Assembly: GCA_947628395.1 (NCBI GenBank)
Contig: CANQZP010000026.1
Span: 1 to 16,104, forward strand
Direction of reading: 5' to 3'
Origin: an uncultured Clostridia bacterium
GTDB taxonomy: Bacteria; Bacillota; Clostridia; TANB77; CAG-508
DNA: 16,104 nt
The position numbers and the translations under genes are program-made. Below the pieces are notes generated by a model that saw only the letters and a list, made by a program, of their open reading frames with translations, did not search any database and was not told the DNA's origin. Of the stretch, positions 1-8,614 are shown one piece after another. Each line of letters starts with the position of its first letter. Positions within the stretch are counted from its first letter, which is position 1.

Positions 1-17
1 CAGCCCCATTGGGGAAG

Positions 18-51
18 AACAACAGAAAAAATAGATAAATCCCTGGGAGCG
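18..51 (-). repeat. Dispersed repeat copy, left end
   Basis: Read on the minus strand, this segment has the core CTCCCAGGGATTTATCTATT followed by a T-run and TGTTGT. The same core occurs twice in direct orientation at 15769-15860 on the plus strand, so this copy is inverted relative to those. It adjoins the short palindrome CCCCATTGGGG at 4-14, and the CAGCCCCATT at 1-10 is the reverse complement of AATGGGGCTG at 16052-16061. Sharing both motifs at the two ends indicates a dispersed intergenic repeat family. No coding potential is seen. Confidence 0.75.
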
Positions 52-164
52 ATTGTCTTTATCAATAAATAATTTTTTTCACACAAAAAAGCCTACAGAT
101 TTTGCATACCACAAAACCCATAGACTTTTATCTATGTTACTCTTTTATTATTTAAACAACTATT

Positions 165-187
165 TGTGTGTGTGTGTGTGTGTGTGT
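165..187. repeat. (TG)11 microsatellite
   Basis: Eleven TG units plus a final T form an uninterrupted 23-nt dinucleotide tract, flanked by AT-rich sequence. Tracts of this length are uncommon in bacterial chromosomes and are prone to slipped-strand length change. No gene frame or promoter is clearly linked to it. Confidence 0.95.
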
Positions 188-357
188 ACTCTCTCAAGAC
201 TTTCAGCGTTTTTCATTCGTACTATCTCCTTCAAAAATTTATATTATTATCTTACATATAAAAAAATAAAAAGTCAATAGAAAATTTGTACATCATGAAT
301 AAGTAACAATTTTAATTTCAAACTCATTCGCACATATTTTATCTCCCAATGTGCATT

Positions 358-1401
358 TTATTCATCTTCATTATTGTCAAATTTCTCAATATCTTTTATG
401 TGCAATTCAATATCTTCTGCCCTAGGCAATTGAGATTGTAAATATTCTGGCATATCTTCTAACAATTTATATTCACTAACTCCAATAGGTTTATTTATAT
501 CTTTTAAAGCATATTCTGCAGTAAAGTTATCTTTTCCTTTACATAGTAATAATCCTATAGTTGCATTATCATCTTTATCTTTTACCAAATCATCTACTGC
601 TGATAAATAAAAATTAAGTTGTCCTGCATCTGTTGGTTCAAATTCTCTTGCTTTCAATTCAACTACTATATAACATTTTAATTTTAAATGATAAAATAGT
701 AAATCTATAAAATATTCTTTTTCTCCAACTTCTAATTTATATTCACTTCCAACAAATGCAAATCCTTTCCCTAATTCTATTAAAACATCTTTTATTTTAT
801 TTATCATTTCATTTTCTATCTGTAATTCCTTAGCTTTTCCTTTTATAGAAATAAAATCAAATAAGTATGGATCCTTCATAGTTTGAATAGCTAAATCGCT
901 TTGTACACTTGGTAATGTTAAATCAAAGTTTGTTATTTTTTCTGCTAACGCTTGTCTTTCATAAACTTTACCATCAATTTGCATTTTTAACATGTTTGAA
1001 GACCACCCATTTTGTACAATTTCTTTTATATACCATTTTCTTTCTTCAATATCTACTACTTTATCCATTAAAATAATATTATGATACCATGTAATTTGTG
1101 CAAGAACTTCTTGCACAAATCCAAAATTTGGATATTCTTCCGCAAATTTTTTCATATATTTTAAATTTCTCACGGAAAATCCTTTTATTTCAGGAAATTC
1201 TATTTTTAAATCCGTTGATAAATTATCTATAAATTTATTTCCCCATTGACTATTCTCTAAAATAATTTTTCCAATATGCCAGTATAAGAACATTAATTCT
1301 TTATTCACTGCATAAATAGCTTTATATTGAGCATTTAATACTTCTTGCTTAATATTCTCTAGTAATGATTTATATTTATTAATATCTATTTTTTTGTTCA
1401 T
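358..1401 (-). CDS. DUF1016 / YhcG-type PDDEXK nuclease
   Basis: This 347-residue protein matches the two-part DUF1016 (YhcG) family. The N-terminal half (about 10-170) is the helical DUF1016 domain, with the family-like stretch around WYHNIILMDKV at 105-115. The C-terminal half (about 175-330) is a PDDEXK-type nuclease fold: E220, D233 in FIDLLF, E248 and K250 in VELK, and Q261 in GQLNFYL fit the expected catalytic pattern. The family is a predicted DNA endonuclease, often found in accessory DNA; its exact role is not established. The start at 1401 is preceded by GAAGG at good spacing. It stands alone, over 250 bp downstream of spo0A with a palindrome between them, so it is probably transcribed separately. 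Length is typical and no key residue is missing. Confidence 0.9.
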   Translation of the reverse strand: MNKKIDINKYKSLLENIKQEVLNAQYKAIYAVNKELMFLYWHIGKIILENSQWGNKFIDNLSTDLKIEFPEIKGFSVRNLKYMKKFAEEYPNFGFVQEVLAQITWYHNIILMDKVVDIEERKWYIKEIVQNGWSSNMLKMQIDGKVYERQALAEKITNFDLTLPSVQSDLAIQTMKDPYLFDFISIKGKAKELQIENEMINKIKDVLIELGKGFAFVGSEYKLEVGEKEYFIDLLFYHLKLKCYIVVELKAREFEPTDAGQLNFYLSAVDDLVKDKDDNATIGLLLCKGKDNFTAEYALKDINKPIGVSEYKLLEDMPEYLQSQLPRAEDIELHIKDIEKFDNNEDE

Positions 1402-1572
1402 TTTACCTTCTTTCTAATTGAATAAACAATTTTTACTAAACTGCACCTTTTATTAGTTAATATATATCATAAAATTTTAATTTTTTCTATCAAATATGCA
1501 TAATTTCCTTTACTTATAGATTAATTACATTCATTAAATAATCCTATATAGCATATCATCAACACCAAAAGG

Positions 1573-1632
1573 AACACCTTCCAAAAAAATTGTGAAGTAT
1601 CTAAAAAATGCTATAAACTTTTGGAAGGTGTT
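1573..1632. repeat. Inverted repeat downstream of spo0A
   Basis: The 14-nt arm AACACCTTCCAAAA (1573-1586) is perfectly complementary to 1619-1632, with a 32-nt loop. An outer partial pairing (CATATCA near 1553 with TGATATG near 1639) extends the stem. It lies 35 nt past the spo0A stop, so it could act in transcript 3'-end formation, but no uninterrupted T-tract follows the stem on the minus strand. A short palindromic repeat element is equally likely. Confidence 0.7.
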
Positions 1633-1666
1633 TCTGTTTGATATGTATTTTTTTATCTTGAATTTT

Positions 1667-2482
1667 CTATGCTGATTTTAATTCCAATCTTAGTTTATCA
1701 GCTATCATTGCGATAAATTCTGAATTTGTTGGTTTTCCTTTGCTTGCATTTACAGTATATCCAAAAATACTTTCAACTGTTTCTATCTGTCCTCTTCCCC
1801 AAGCAACTTCTATTGCATGACGAATTGCACGTTCTACTCTTGATGGTGTTGTTTTAAATTTATGTGCTATTTCTGGATATAATTGTTTTGTTATCTGATT
1901 TATCATTTCAATATTTTCTACTGTCATCATTATTGCTTCTCTTAAATATTGATATCCTTTTATATGAGCTGGTACTCCTACTTCATGAATCATATTTGTT
2001 ACTAATGCTTCTAGATTCTCCTCTTTCTTTTCGTTCGAATCTATCTCTATGTAATTTGATTTATTCTCTTTTACCATAAAATTATTTGTCTGAGGTCCAG
2101 GTTTATAATTTCTTATTTCTTCTATTCTTTTTACAAGAACTTCAATATTAAATGGTTTTACTACATAGTATTGCGCTCCTAAATTCATAGCTTGTCTTGT
2201 AATTTTATCTTGTCCAACTGCTGAAATCATTACACAAAATGGTTTCTTATCTAAATTTGAACTATTTATTTTTTCTAAAACTCCTATTCCATCTAGATGT
2301 GGCATAATCATATCTAATAATGCTACATCAGGTTTTAAGCTACATATTTGTTCAAAAGCTTCATTTCCGTCCTTAGCTACTCCTACTACTTCCATATTTT
2401 CTGTTTTTGAAAAATATCTTTTCAAAGTTGTTGCAAAATCAATATTATCATCTGCAATTAGTATTGTAATTTTCTCTTTCAC
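1667..2482 (-). CDS. spo0A: Spo0A, sporulation master response regulator
   Basis: Spo0A is the phosphorelay end point that binds DNA and starts sporulation. Counting from the GTG at 2482 the protein has 271 residues. The receiver domain (about 5-120) has the acidic pair D11-D12, phospho-acceptor D57 in LLDMIMP, S87 and K109 in VKPF. The C-terminal domain (about 150-270) is the Spo0A-specific DNA-binding module, including HEVGVPAHIKGYQYLREAI and the recognition-helix region around TTPSRVERAIRHAIEVAWGRG. I prefer the GTG at 2482 to the in-frame TTG at 2497 because the TTG lies in the Shine-Dalgarno GGAGGAGA, which is well spaced from the GTG. The neighbour is unusual: spo0A usually follows spoIVB, but here the upstream gene is a yigZ homologue 134 bp away. 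No clear 0A box was found upstream. Confidence 0.97.
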   Translation of the reverse strand: MKEKITILIADDNIDFATTLKRYFSKTENMEVVGVAKDGNEAFEQICSLKPDVALLDMIMPHLDGIGVLEKINSSNLDKKPFCVMISAVGQDKITRQAMNLGAQYYVVKPFNIEVLVKRIEEIRNYKPGPQTNNFMVKENKSNYIEIDSNEKKEENLEALVTNMIHEVGVPAHIKGYQYLREAIMMTVENIEMINQITKQLYPEIAHKFKTTPSRVERAIRHAIEVAWGRGQIETVESIFGYTVNASKGKPTNSEFIAMIADKLRLELKSA

Positions 2483-2616
2483 TTTTCTCTCCTCCAAATA
2501 TAAAAAAATTGTAAATATTTTACATTACAATTATATTTATTTTATTTGGTAATATCTAGAGTCACGAGAGACTTTTTTCTAATTTTTTCCATTATAGTTT
2601 ATACAATACTTTCCTT

Positions 2617-3234
2617 CTACAGTTTTATTATGTACTTTTCCTTTATTTTCTCCAGCTTTTCTATTTCTATTTCTTTTTTCTCTATTTTACTTTCTAATTC
2701 TTCTTTTGCTTTTTTAGACAATTCAATGTTTAAAATAACTTTTTCTAAATACTCTGATTTTGTGATTTCAATTTCATTTTTTCTACAGTAATATTTGATT
2801 TTTTCTAAATCTTTATAATCTGTATAAAGCTTCATCTCATATCCTAGTTGTTTTTGGATTATATTACTATTTTCTATTACTTTATTAGTACATTCTGAAT
2901 ATGCTCTAACCAGCCCACCTGTTCCAAGTAGAATTCCACCAAAATATCTTGTCACTATTACTAATACATTGGAAAGTCCGTTTCCTTCTATTATTGAGAG
3001 CATTGGACTTCCTGCTGTTCCTGATGGTTCTCCATCATCACTAAATCTTGATATATTTTCTTTTTCTATTTTATACGCATAGCAATTGTGTCTAGCATCA
3101 TAATATTTTTTTCTAATTTCTTTTATAATACTTTCCGCTTCTTCCTCTGTCTCAATATAAAAGATATTTCCTATGAACTTTGATTTTTTTTCTACTATCT
3201 CAGCAGAAGCATTTTCTTTTATTGTTTTAAACAT
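2617..3234 (-). CDS. YigZ / IMPACT family protein
   Basis: This 205-residue protein belongs to the YigZ/IMPACT (UPF0029) family, cytosolic proteins linked to translation control whose bacterial function is not firmly known. The N-terminal domain carries the signatures SRFSDDGEPSGTAGSPML (about 62-80) and the conserved RYFGGILLGTGGLVRAYS (about 96-113). The C-terminal part (about 130-205) is the family's ferredoxin-like domain and ends in a Lys/Glu-rich tail. Length is typical. The Shine-Dalgarno AGGAGA overlaps the TAG stop of the upstream flavoprotein gene, and only 11 nt separate the two, so they are co-transcribed and probably translationally coupled. Confidence 0.93.
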   Translation of the reverse strand: MFKTIKENASAEIVEKKSKFIGNIFYIETEEEAESIIKEIRKKYYDARHNCYAYKIEKENISRFSDDGEPSGTAGSPMLSIIEGNGLSNVLVIVTRYFGGILLGTGGLVRAYSECTNKVIENSNIIQKQLGYEMKLYTDYKDLEKIKYYCRKNEIEITKSEYLEKVILNIELSKKAKEELESKIEKKEIEIEKLEKIKEKYIIKL

Positions 3235-3245
3235 ATATATTTCTC

Positions 3246-4499
3246 CTAATTTATTCCTGCTGTATATCCCGTAGAATAAGCTATTTGAAGATTAAATCCA
3301 CCTGTATATGCATCCACATCTATAATCTCACCTGCAAAATACAACCCATTTATTTTCTTAGATTCCATAGTTTTTGGATTTATCTCTTTTATACTTATTC
3401 CTCCTGCTGTTATAATCGCTTCTTCTATTGGTCTAAAACCTGTAAGAGTTACTTCAAAGTTTTTAAGTAATTTTACAAGATTTCTTCTTTCTTCTTTAGT
3501 TACAGTATTTACTTGTTTTTCTGGATTAATTTTGCTCAAAACTATTATTTCATTTATCATTTTTTTAGGTAATAATTTATCTAATGAATTTTTAAATTGC
3601 TTATTCTTCAATTCTTCAAAATCTCGTCTTATTCTTAAATCTAACTTTTCTTCTGTTAATGCAGGTTTTAAATCTATTATAAGTTTGATTTTATTTTCTT
3701 TCAAAAGATTATCTACATTCTTATATCTTATTACATGTGCAGATGCACTAAGAATTGTTGGACCACTTACACCAAAGTGTGTAAATAGCATTTCACCAAA
3801 ATCTTCATAAATTTTTTTATCACTTTTTATATCTTTCACTAAAATTTTTACATTTTTTAGGCTTAACCCTTGAAGATTTTCACATTTCTTTTTTTCTGCT
3901 GTCATTGGAACTATTGAGCCTACTTGTGGTATTACTGTATGACCTAATTTTTGAGCGATTATATATCCAGAGCCATCTGAACCTGTTAATGGATAGCTTC
4001 TTCCTCCTGTAGCTAGAATAACTTTATCTCCCATTATTGTTTGTTTTTCATTGTCCTTTTCGCATACCACACCTATTACTTTTTCTCCATCTGTTAATAT
4101 TTCTACTGCTTTAGTATTTAGTTTAACTTGAATATTTTCTTTTTTCAAATTTTGAGTTAATGCTTTTAATACGTCTTCAGCTTTATCTGTTACTGGAAAT
4201 ATTCTATTTCCTCTTTCTTCTTTTACTTTTAGTCCGCTTTTATTTAATAAGTCTATTATGTCTTTGTTTGAAAAGTTTTGGAATGCACTATATAGAAATC
4301 TTCCGTTTCCAGGAATATTTTCTATAAATTCATTTATTGGAAGGCTACTTGTAATATTGCATCTACCTTTTCCTGTAATAAGTAACTTTTTTCCAAGTGA
4401 ATTTTCTTTTTCTATTAATATTACTTCATTTTCTTTTTTTGAAGATGCAATTGCTGATATTATTCCTGCGGGTCCTCCTCCAATTATAATTGTTTTCAT
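3246..4499 (-). CDS. BaiN/HI0933-family FAD-dependent oxidoreductase
   Basis: This 417-residue flavoprotein belongs to the HI0933/YhiN/BaiN family. The Rossmann dinucleotide motif GGGPAG is at 7-12, the family motif GKKLLITGKGRCNIT follows at about 36-50, and the C-terminal FAD-contacting block with FAGEIIDVDAYTGGFNLQ is at about 391-408. It is cytosolic and binds FAD and probably NAD(P)H. In Clostridium scindens BaiN reduces bile acid intermediates, but most family members have no proven substrate, so no bile acid role is claimed here. The start at 4499 has GGAAGGA seven nt upstream. It is coupled to the yigZ homologue downstream, and a GC-rich hairpin lies between it and the nucleosidase gene upstream. 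Confidence 0.93.
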   Translation of the reverse strand: MKTIIIGGGPAGIISAIASSKKENEVILIEKENSLGKKLLITGKGRCNITSSLPINEFIENIPGNGRFLYSAFQNFSNKDIIDLLNKSGLKVKEERGNRIFPVTDKAEDVLKALTQNLKKENIQVKLNTKAVEILTDGEKVIGVVCEKDNEKQTIMGDKVILATGGRSYPLTGSDGSGYIIAQKLGHTVIPQVGSIVPMTAEKKKCENLQGLSLKNVKILVKDIKSDKKIYEDFGEMLFTHFGVSGPTILSASAHVIRYKNVDNLLKENKIKLIIDLKPALTEEKLDLRIRRDFEELKNKQFKNSLDKLLPKKMINEIIVLSKINPEKQVNTVTKEERRNLVKLLKNFEVTLTGFRPIEEAIITAGGISIKEINPKTMESKKINGLYFAGEIIDVDAYTGGFNLQIAYSTGYTAGIN

Positions 4500-4542
4500 T
4501 TTATATTCCTTCCATTATATATTTTGCTGTTTTTATTTTTGT

Positions 4543-4563
4543 GGGCGGAGTCAAGCCCCGCCC
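4543..4563. repeat. GC-rich hairpin in AT-rich gap
   Basis: GGGCGG (4543-4548) pairs with CCGCCC (4558-4563) around a 9-nt loop. The GC content is far above that of the surroundings. It sits between the nucleosidase stop (4619) and the flavoprotein start (4499). No T-tract follows on the minus strand, so a classical intrinsic terminator is unlikely. It may be a small palindromic repeat or an attenuating stem. Confidence 0.65.
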
Positions 4564-4618
4564 CTACATTTTATGATGTTTTCTTTAGGTGGTATATGAT
4601 TACTATTGCAGAATATAT

Positions 4619-5357
4619 TTATTTTTTCAACATCTCAATCTGTTTTTTTATAACCTTTTCCACAAATTTTTGACAATCTGTGGCTAGTTCTCTATTATAT
4701 TCTTCTTTTAGTACCTCATTATTAGAAATTATCCTTATTCCTATAACTGGTATATTAAAATCTTTGGCTACTGAATATACTGAAGCTGTTTCCATTTCTT
4801 CACACAAAGTACCATATTTATTATTTAATAATAAAATTCTGTCAGCTTCTCGATTCCAAATATCTCCGCTTCCTATTCTACCTACATATATATCCCCTAG
4901 TTTATATTCTTCTTTTAAACTAAGAGTAAGCTGTATTAATTTTTCATCTGCCTTATTATATTCGTGATGTATATCATCAGTATAAAAGGCTCTAATTCTC
5001 CAACCTTTTAAATCCGAGCCTTGTCCTTCTTTTCTTTTATCAATTCTAAAACTTGTTAAATTTATATAATCCCTTCCGGATTATAATATCTCCTCTATGT
5101 ATCTTTTTTCCATGCCCTCCTGCTGTTCCTTGATTAATTATTGCAATTGGAGAGTAATTTATAGCGCCAATTGTAGTAGCAGTCGCGGCACTTATAAGCC
5201 CCACATTAGTTTTTGATATAACTACTGGATAATCATCTATTATTCCTTCTAAAAATATATGATTACCTATTTGTTTTTCCGTTACATTTTCTAATATTGT
5301 TTTTAAATAATTTATTTCTGTATTTTCTGCACCTTGAACTAAGATAGGCTTTTTCAT
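4619..5357 (-). pseudogene. MTA/SAH nucleosidase, frame-disrupted
   Basis: The intact family hydrolyses 5'-methylthioadenosine and S-adenosylhomocysteine, clearing by-products of SAM use. The first 103 codons (5357-5046) read in one frame and stop early; the rest, through CEEMETASVY to 4619, reads in the +1 frame. The total of 739 nt is 3x246+1, so removing one base gives a 245-residue protein of normal length. The break falls near 5073-5076, where the upstream frame reads ATC CGG AAG; dropping one C gives Ile-Gly-Arg and rejoins GDIII to the INLTSFR region. The motif that normally holds the catalytic Asp (SD) reads SNN here, with Asn at residue 212. The ribose-binding Glu in MET is kept (residue 189). 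Start 5357 has AAGGAG. Decay is the simplest reading; recoding at CGG is the alternative. Confidence 0.8.
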
Positions 5358-5405
5358 TATATATACTCCTTTCTTAATTTAAAATAGCGCAAATGTCTAT
5401 ATATT

Positions 5406-6656
5406 TTATTCTTTTTTCATATTTTGAATAGCTTTAAGTACACCTAATTTTCCGTACTCATAAGTAAGTCCCCCCTGCATATACGCAATATATGGCTCTC
5501 TTATTGGTGCATCACATGAAAGTTCTATTGATGAACCTGATGTAAAAGCTCCTGCTGCCATTATTACTTTATCAGTATATCCAGGCATATCCCATGGCTC
5601 TGGAATAGAATTTGAATCAATCGGTGAACCCATTTGTATTCCTTGACAGTATTTTATTAAATCTTCACTGTTTCCAAATTCAATTGTCTGTACAATATCT
5701 GCTCTTGGCTCATTATAAAGTGGTGATGGTTTATATCCTAATTTTTCTAATATTCTACTTGCAAATACAGCGGTTTTTAAACTACTTGCCACTACACTTG
5801 GTGCAAAAAATAATCCTTGAAGAAATTGTTTATTGATTCCAAGTGTTGGACCTACTTCTTTACCTTGACCTGGTGAAGTTAATCTTTCAGCTGTAAGTTC
5901 TATAAGCTCCTTTTTACCTGCCACATAAGCTCCGTTAGGCGCAATACCTCCTCCTAAGTTTTTTATAAGAGAACCTACGATTATATCTGCTCCTACTTCT
6001 GTTGGTTCTTTAGTTCCAACAAACTCACAATAACAATTATCAATCATAATTATTACTTCTTGATTTACTTTTCTTATTTCTTTTATTATTTCTTCTACTT
6101 TTTCTAATTGTATACTTTCTCTTGTAGAGTAACCTCTAGAACGCTGAATATCTATTAATTTAACATTCTTTTTCTTTACTCTTTCAATAATCTTTTCTTT
6201 ATCAAAATTATTATTTATTAAATCTATTTGCTCATATTTTATCCCATAAGATTTTAAAGAGCTCTTATTTTCCTCTATTCCAATTACACTATCTAAAGTA
6301 TCATATGGCTTACCAGAAATACTAAGCAGGCAATCTCCTGGTCTTAACATTGCAAATAAAGTAACAGTAAGAGCATGAGTTCCAGAAATAAACTGACCTC
6401 TTACTAACGAATCCTCTGCCCCTAAAACTTTAGCAAATACCTTTTCAATTGTATCTCTTCCTATATCTCCATATCCATAACCTGTAGTCGAATTAAAATG
6501 CACTTCTGAGATATTATTCTCTCTAAAAGCATTTAAAACTTTTAAACTATTATACTCACAAACCTTTTCTATCTTTTTAAATTCCTCTTTAATATCATTT
6601 TCCGTCTCTTCTGCTAACTTTAACAAATCTTCATCAATTCCAAATTCCTTATACAT
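5406..6656 (-). CDS. Methionine gamma-lyase family PLP enzyme
   Basis: This is a PLP-dependent fold-type I enzyme of the family annotated as methionine gamma-lyase-like or 'aluminium resistance protein'. With the start at 6656 it has 416 residues. The PLP Lys is K232 in GSLIKNLGGGIAPNG, the pyridine-binding Asp is D206 in IDNCYCEF, and the cofactor loop SGTHALTVTLF lies near 91-101. Substrate is unproven; C-S lyase activity on a sulfur amino acid is inferred from the family. An in-frame ATG at 6716 would add 20 residues but lies in the inverted repeat. The ATG at 6656 has AAGGAGA at ideal spacing and gives the usual family N terminus. The nucleosidase gene begins 48 nt downstream, suggesting a sulfur/SAM-related transcription unit. 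Confidence 0.92.
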   Translation of the reverse strand: MYKEFGIDEDLLKLAEETENDIKEEFKKIEKVCEYNSLKVLNAFRENNISEVHFNSTTGYGYGDIGRDTIEKVFAKVLGAEDSLVRGQFISGTHALTVTLFAMLRPGDCLLSISGKPYDTLDSVIGIEENKSSLKSYGIKYEQIDLINNNFDKEKIIERVKKKNVKLIDIQRSRGYSTRESIQLEKVEEIIKEIRKVNQEVIIMIDNCYCEFVGTKEPTEVGADIIVGSLIKNLGGGIAPNGAYVAGKKELIELTAERLTSPGQGKEVGPTLGINKQFLQGLFFAPSVVASSLKTAVFASRILEKLGYKPSPLYNEPRADIVQTIEFGNSEDLIKYCQGIQMGSPIDSNSIPEPWDMPGYTDKVIMAAGAFTSGSSIELSCDAPIREPYIAYMQGGLTYEYGKLGVLKAIQNMKKE

Positions 6657-6671
6657 CTTCTCTCCTTTATA

Positions 6672-6866
6672 AATTATTTCAAAAATATAAATATATAAAT
6701 TTTGAAAAAAGCGCATTGCAAATAATTGAATTAGAAATTCTTAAAAATTTTATGGAAATAGTTCGCGCTTGACGTGAAAGGGTGCCATAAAATTTTTTTA
6801 GAATTTCTATGATAATTATTTAAACGAGCATTTTTGAAAAATTTATATATTATGAATTTTAAATTT
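6672..6866. repeat. MITE-like imperfect inverted repeat
   Basis: The arm at 6721-6755 pairs with 6785-6820, sharing AATAATT, TAGAAATTCT and ATTTTATGG with small mismatches. Weaker pairing continues outward (ATATATAAATTTT near 6684 with AAATTTATATAT near 6840), giving an element of about 195 bp. The centre (6756-6784) includes GTTCGCGCTTGACGTG and is richer in GC than the arms. There is no open frame inside. It lies just upstream of the methionine gamma-lyase gene and downstream of the WG-repeat gene, so its RNA could fold in the leader of the former. It has the form of a non-autonomous mobile element, but no target duplication was identified. Confidence 0.7.
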
Positions 6867-6875
6867 TATTAGAAA

Positions 6876-8463
6876 TTACATTTTATCTTGAACCACATTT
6901 CCATTCTTATAATATATACCCATAAAAACAGGATCATCAATTTCAGATTCATAAGTAGGCTCTAAAATAACCTCACCCTTACTATTTATTACACCCCATT
7001 TTCCATTCTTCTTTATACCAGCAAAACCATATTCATTAACCTCAGTTACTTCATCATAAATATTATCTACAATCTTCTCATCTGCTACATTAACAAATCC
7101 CCATTTTCCATTTTCAGATTTAGCATATATTTCATTATTTATATAAACAGTTTTATTATCAACTTCTTTTCCATCTAAAGTTATATAAGATACCTTATCT
7201 TTAGAAGTTAATTTTATATATCCATTTACAATATCCATACTAGCATTTTGAGCAGTAATTATTTCTCTTATATTAGCAGAATATATAGTAAAATTTTGTC
7301 CTTCTGATGCTAATATCAAATCTGTATCATCAATTTGATTTATATAATCATATTTAGGTTCTATTACTACCTTTTTATCTTTATCAATAATTCCATATCT
7401 ATATTCAGAATTCATTGCAATATAGTATTTCTCTGTCTTAGTTTTTTCTAAGCTTACATATTCAGGTTTTTCAACTTCTTTTCCAGTTAAATCAAATATT
7501 TTATTCTCTCCATTTTTTGATACATTTACATATTCACCAGCAACCATTAACTCATCATATTCTGGTTTTATTATTTGTTTTGCTTGATTATCTAATAATC
7601 CATACGCTTTATTTTTCTTAACAGTAAATGTTTCTGAATCTTTATTATAATCTATACTAATATATGTATAATCTACTAAAGATTTTTTCCCTTTAAATAT
7701 TCCAAATCTTCCGATTTTTAGATGCAATTAAATATTCTGAATCATCACTTATTTCTAGAACACGATAAAGATTCTCTTGTTCAATTTTTATAAGTTGTTT
7801 TCCACTATTATTTAAATAGCCATACCTCATTCCATCTTCAGTTTTATTTCCTACTATATATCCTGCTGATTTATAATTTCCGTCTTTATAATAGCCATCT
7901 CCTTTTATTTCATCATACTTAGGTTTAATTAAAACTTTTCCTTTAATATTAATTACTCCATATTTTCCTTTTTGTTTTATTTTTATTTCTCCATATTTAT
8001 CTTCTAATGAAGTAACTTCTTCATATATTGCATCAGTTATTTTTTCTCCATCAAAATTAAGTAGTCCATATAAATTATTTTCTTTATATTTTAAGACAGT
8101 ATTATTAATTTCTTCAGTTCCATCTTCTTTTGAAACAGAAATTACATTTACTTCATCAAATTTTGTGTATATTTTTTCTTTTGAATCATTATATACCTCT
8201 ATCTTATCATCTTTTTTAGTAATAAAAACTGGGATATCTTGATTTGGAATTTTTACTGAATCAAATTCTGGATCTAATATAGTTTGTCCATCTTTTCTAA
8301 TAACTCCTTGCTTTTCATTCACAGATAAATTCCAAAATTTATATTCAGTAGTTGATAGTAAGTCATATTCTTTATCCTTTTTAGATTTTACATAAAAAAA
8401 TACACTTAAGCTAATTACAATTATTAAAATAATACTAAAACTAATTATCAATTTTTTCTTCAT
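6876..8463 (-). CDS. Membrane-anchored WG-repeat protein, +1 frame break
   Basis: Two overlapping frames (8463-7693 and 7727-6876) together encode one 528-residue protein once one base is dropped (1588 nt is 3x529+1). Residues 5-26 form a hydrophobic signal anchor after MKKK. The rest is a series of WG-type repeats, such as KYGVINIKGKVLIKPKYDEI, RYGIIDKDKKVVIEPKYDYI and KWGVINSKGEVILEPTYESE, about ten in all, expected to form a beta-rich extracytoplasmic domain of unknown ligand. The break is at 7711-7713: the upstream frame reads AAT CGG AAG and then stops, while skipping C gives Asn-Gly-Arg-Phe-Gly, exactly the repeat pattern. The second frame has no ribosome binding site of its own. The start at 8463 has AAAGGA upstream. 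It is divergent from the feoA leader. Confidence 0.85.
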
Positions 8464-8546
8464 TTATTTTTTTCCTTTTATTTTTATGGATATATTTTAT
8501 AATATTTATAGCTATTTAGCAATAGAAAAAAATTTTTTATTTTTAC

Positions 8547-8575
8547 TTGACATAATCTGTAAAATGTGTTATTAT
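8547..8575 (+). promoter_or_regulatory. Strong sigma-A promoter for feoA leader
   Basis: TTGACA (8547-8552) is a perfect -35 box. A 17-nt spacer leads to TATTAT (8570-8575), a five-of-six -10 box preceded by an extended TGT. The predicted start near 8582 lies a few bases before the palindrome and gives a leader of about 367 nt before feoA. Confidence 0.85.
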
Positions 8576-8584
8576 TTTAATACA

Positions 8585-8610
8585 TTAATTTAGTATTTCT
8601 ACTAAATTAA
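8585..8610 (+). promoter_or_regulatory. 26-bp perfect palindrome at transcript start
   Basis: TTAATTTAGTA (8585-8595) is perfectly complementary to 8600-8610 around the 4-nt loop TTTC. It begins about ten bases after the -10 box, at or just after the predicted start point. It could be a DNA operator for a repressor, for example a metal-dependent one given feoA downstream, or a 5'-protective RNA hairpin. The sequence does not distinguish these. Confidence 0.7.
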
Positions 8611-8614
8611 TTAT

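Larger units (their letters stand above)
1..357. other. Gene-free region at left end
   Basis: I see no supportable gene. An open frame at 53-280 encodes a low-complexity peptide (Cys-Val run from the TG repeat, many Tyr, Leu and Ile) and has no ribosome binding site. The region holds a dispersed repeat copy (18-51), a microsatellite (165-187), and a weak 6-bp hairpin (330-335 with 349-354) just past the stop codon of the minus-strand nuclease gene. That hairpin has no clear T-tract, so I do not call it a terminator. Confidence 0.6.

Noticed and set aside
53..280. 75-codon open frame on the plus strand
   Set aside because: Low-complexity peptide produced by the TG repeat and AT-rich sequence, no ribosome binding site and no recognisable domain.
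2483..2497. Upstream TTG start for spo0A
   Set aside because: The TTG overlaps the Shine-Dalgarno sequence; the GTG at 2482 is properly spaced and gives the usual family N terminus.
6657..6716. Upstream ATG start for the methionine gamma-lyase family gene
   Set aside because: It lies in an inverted repeat, lacks a ribosome binding site and adds a hydrophobic tail not expected in a cytosolic PLP enzyme; 6656 has an ideal site.
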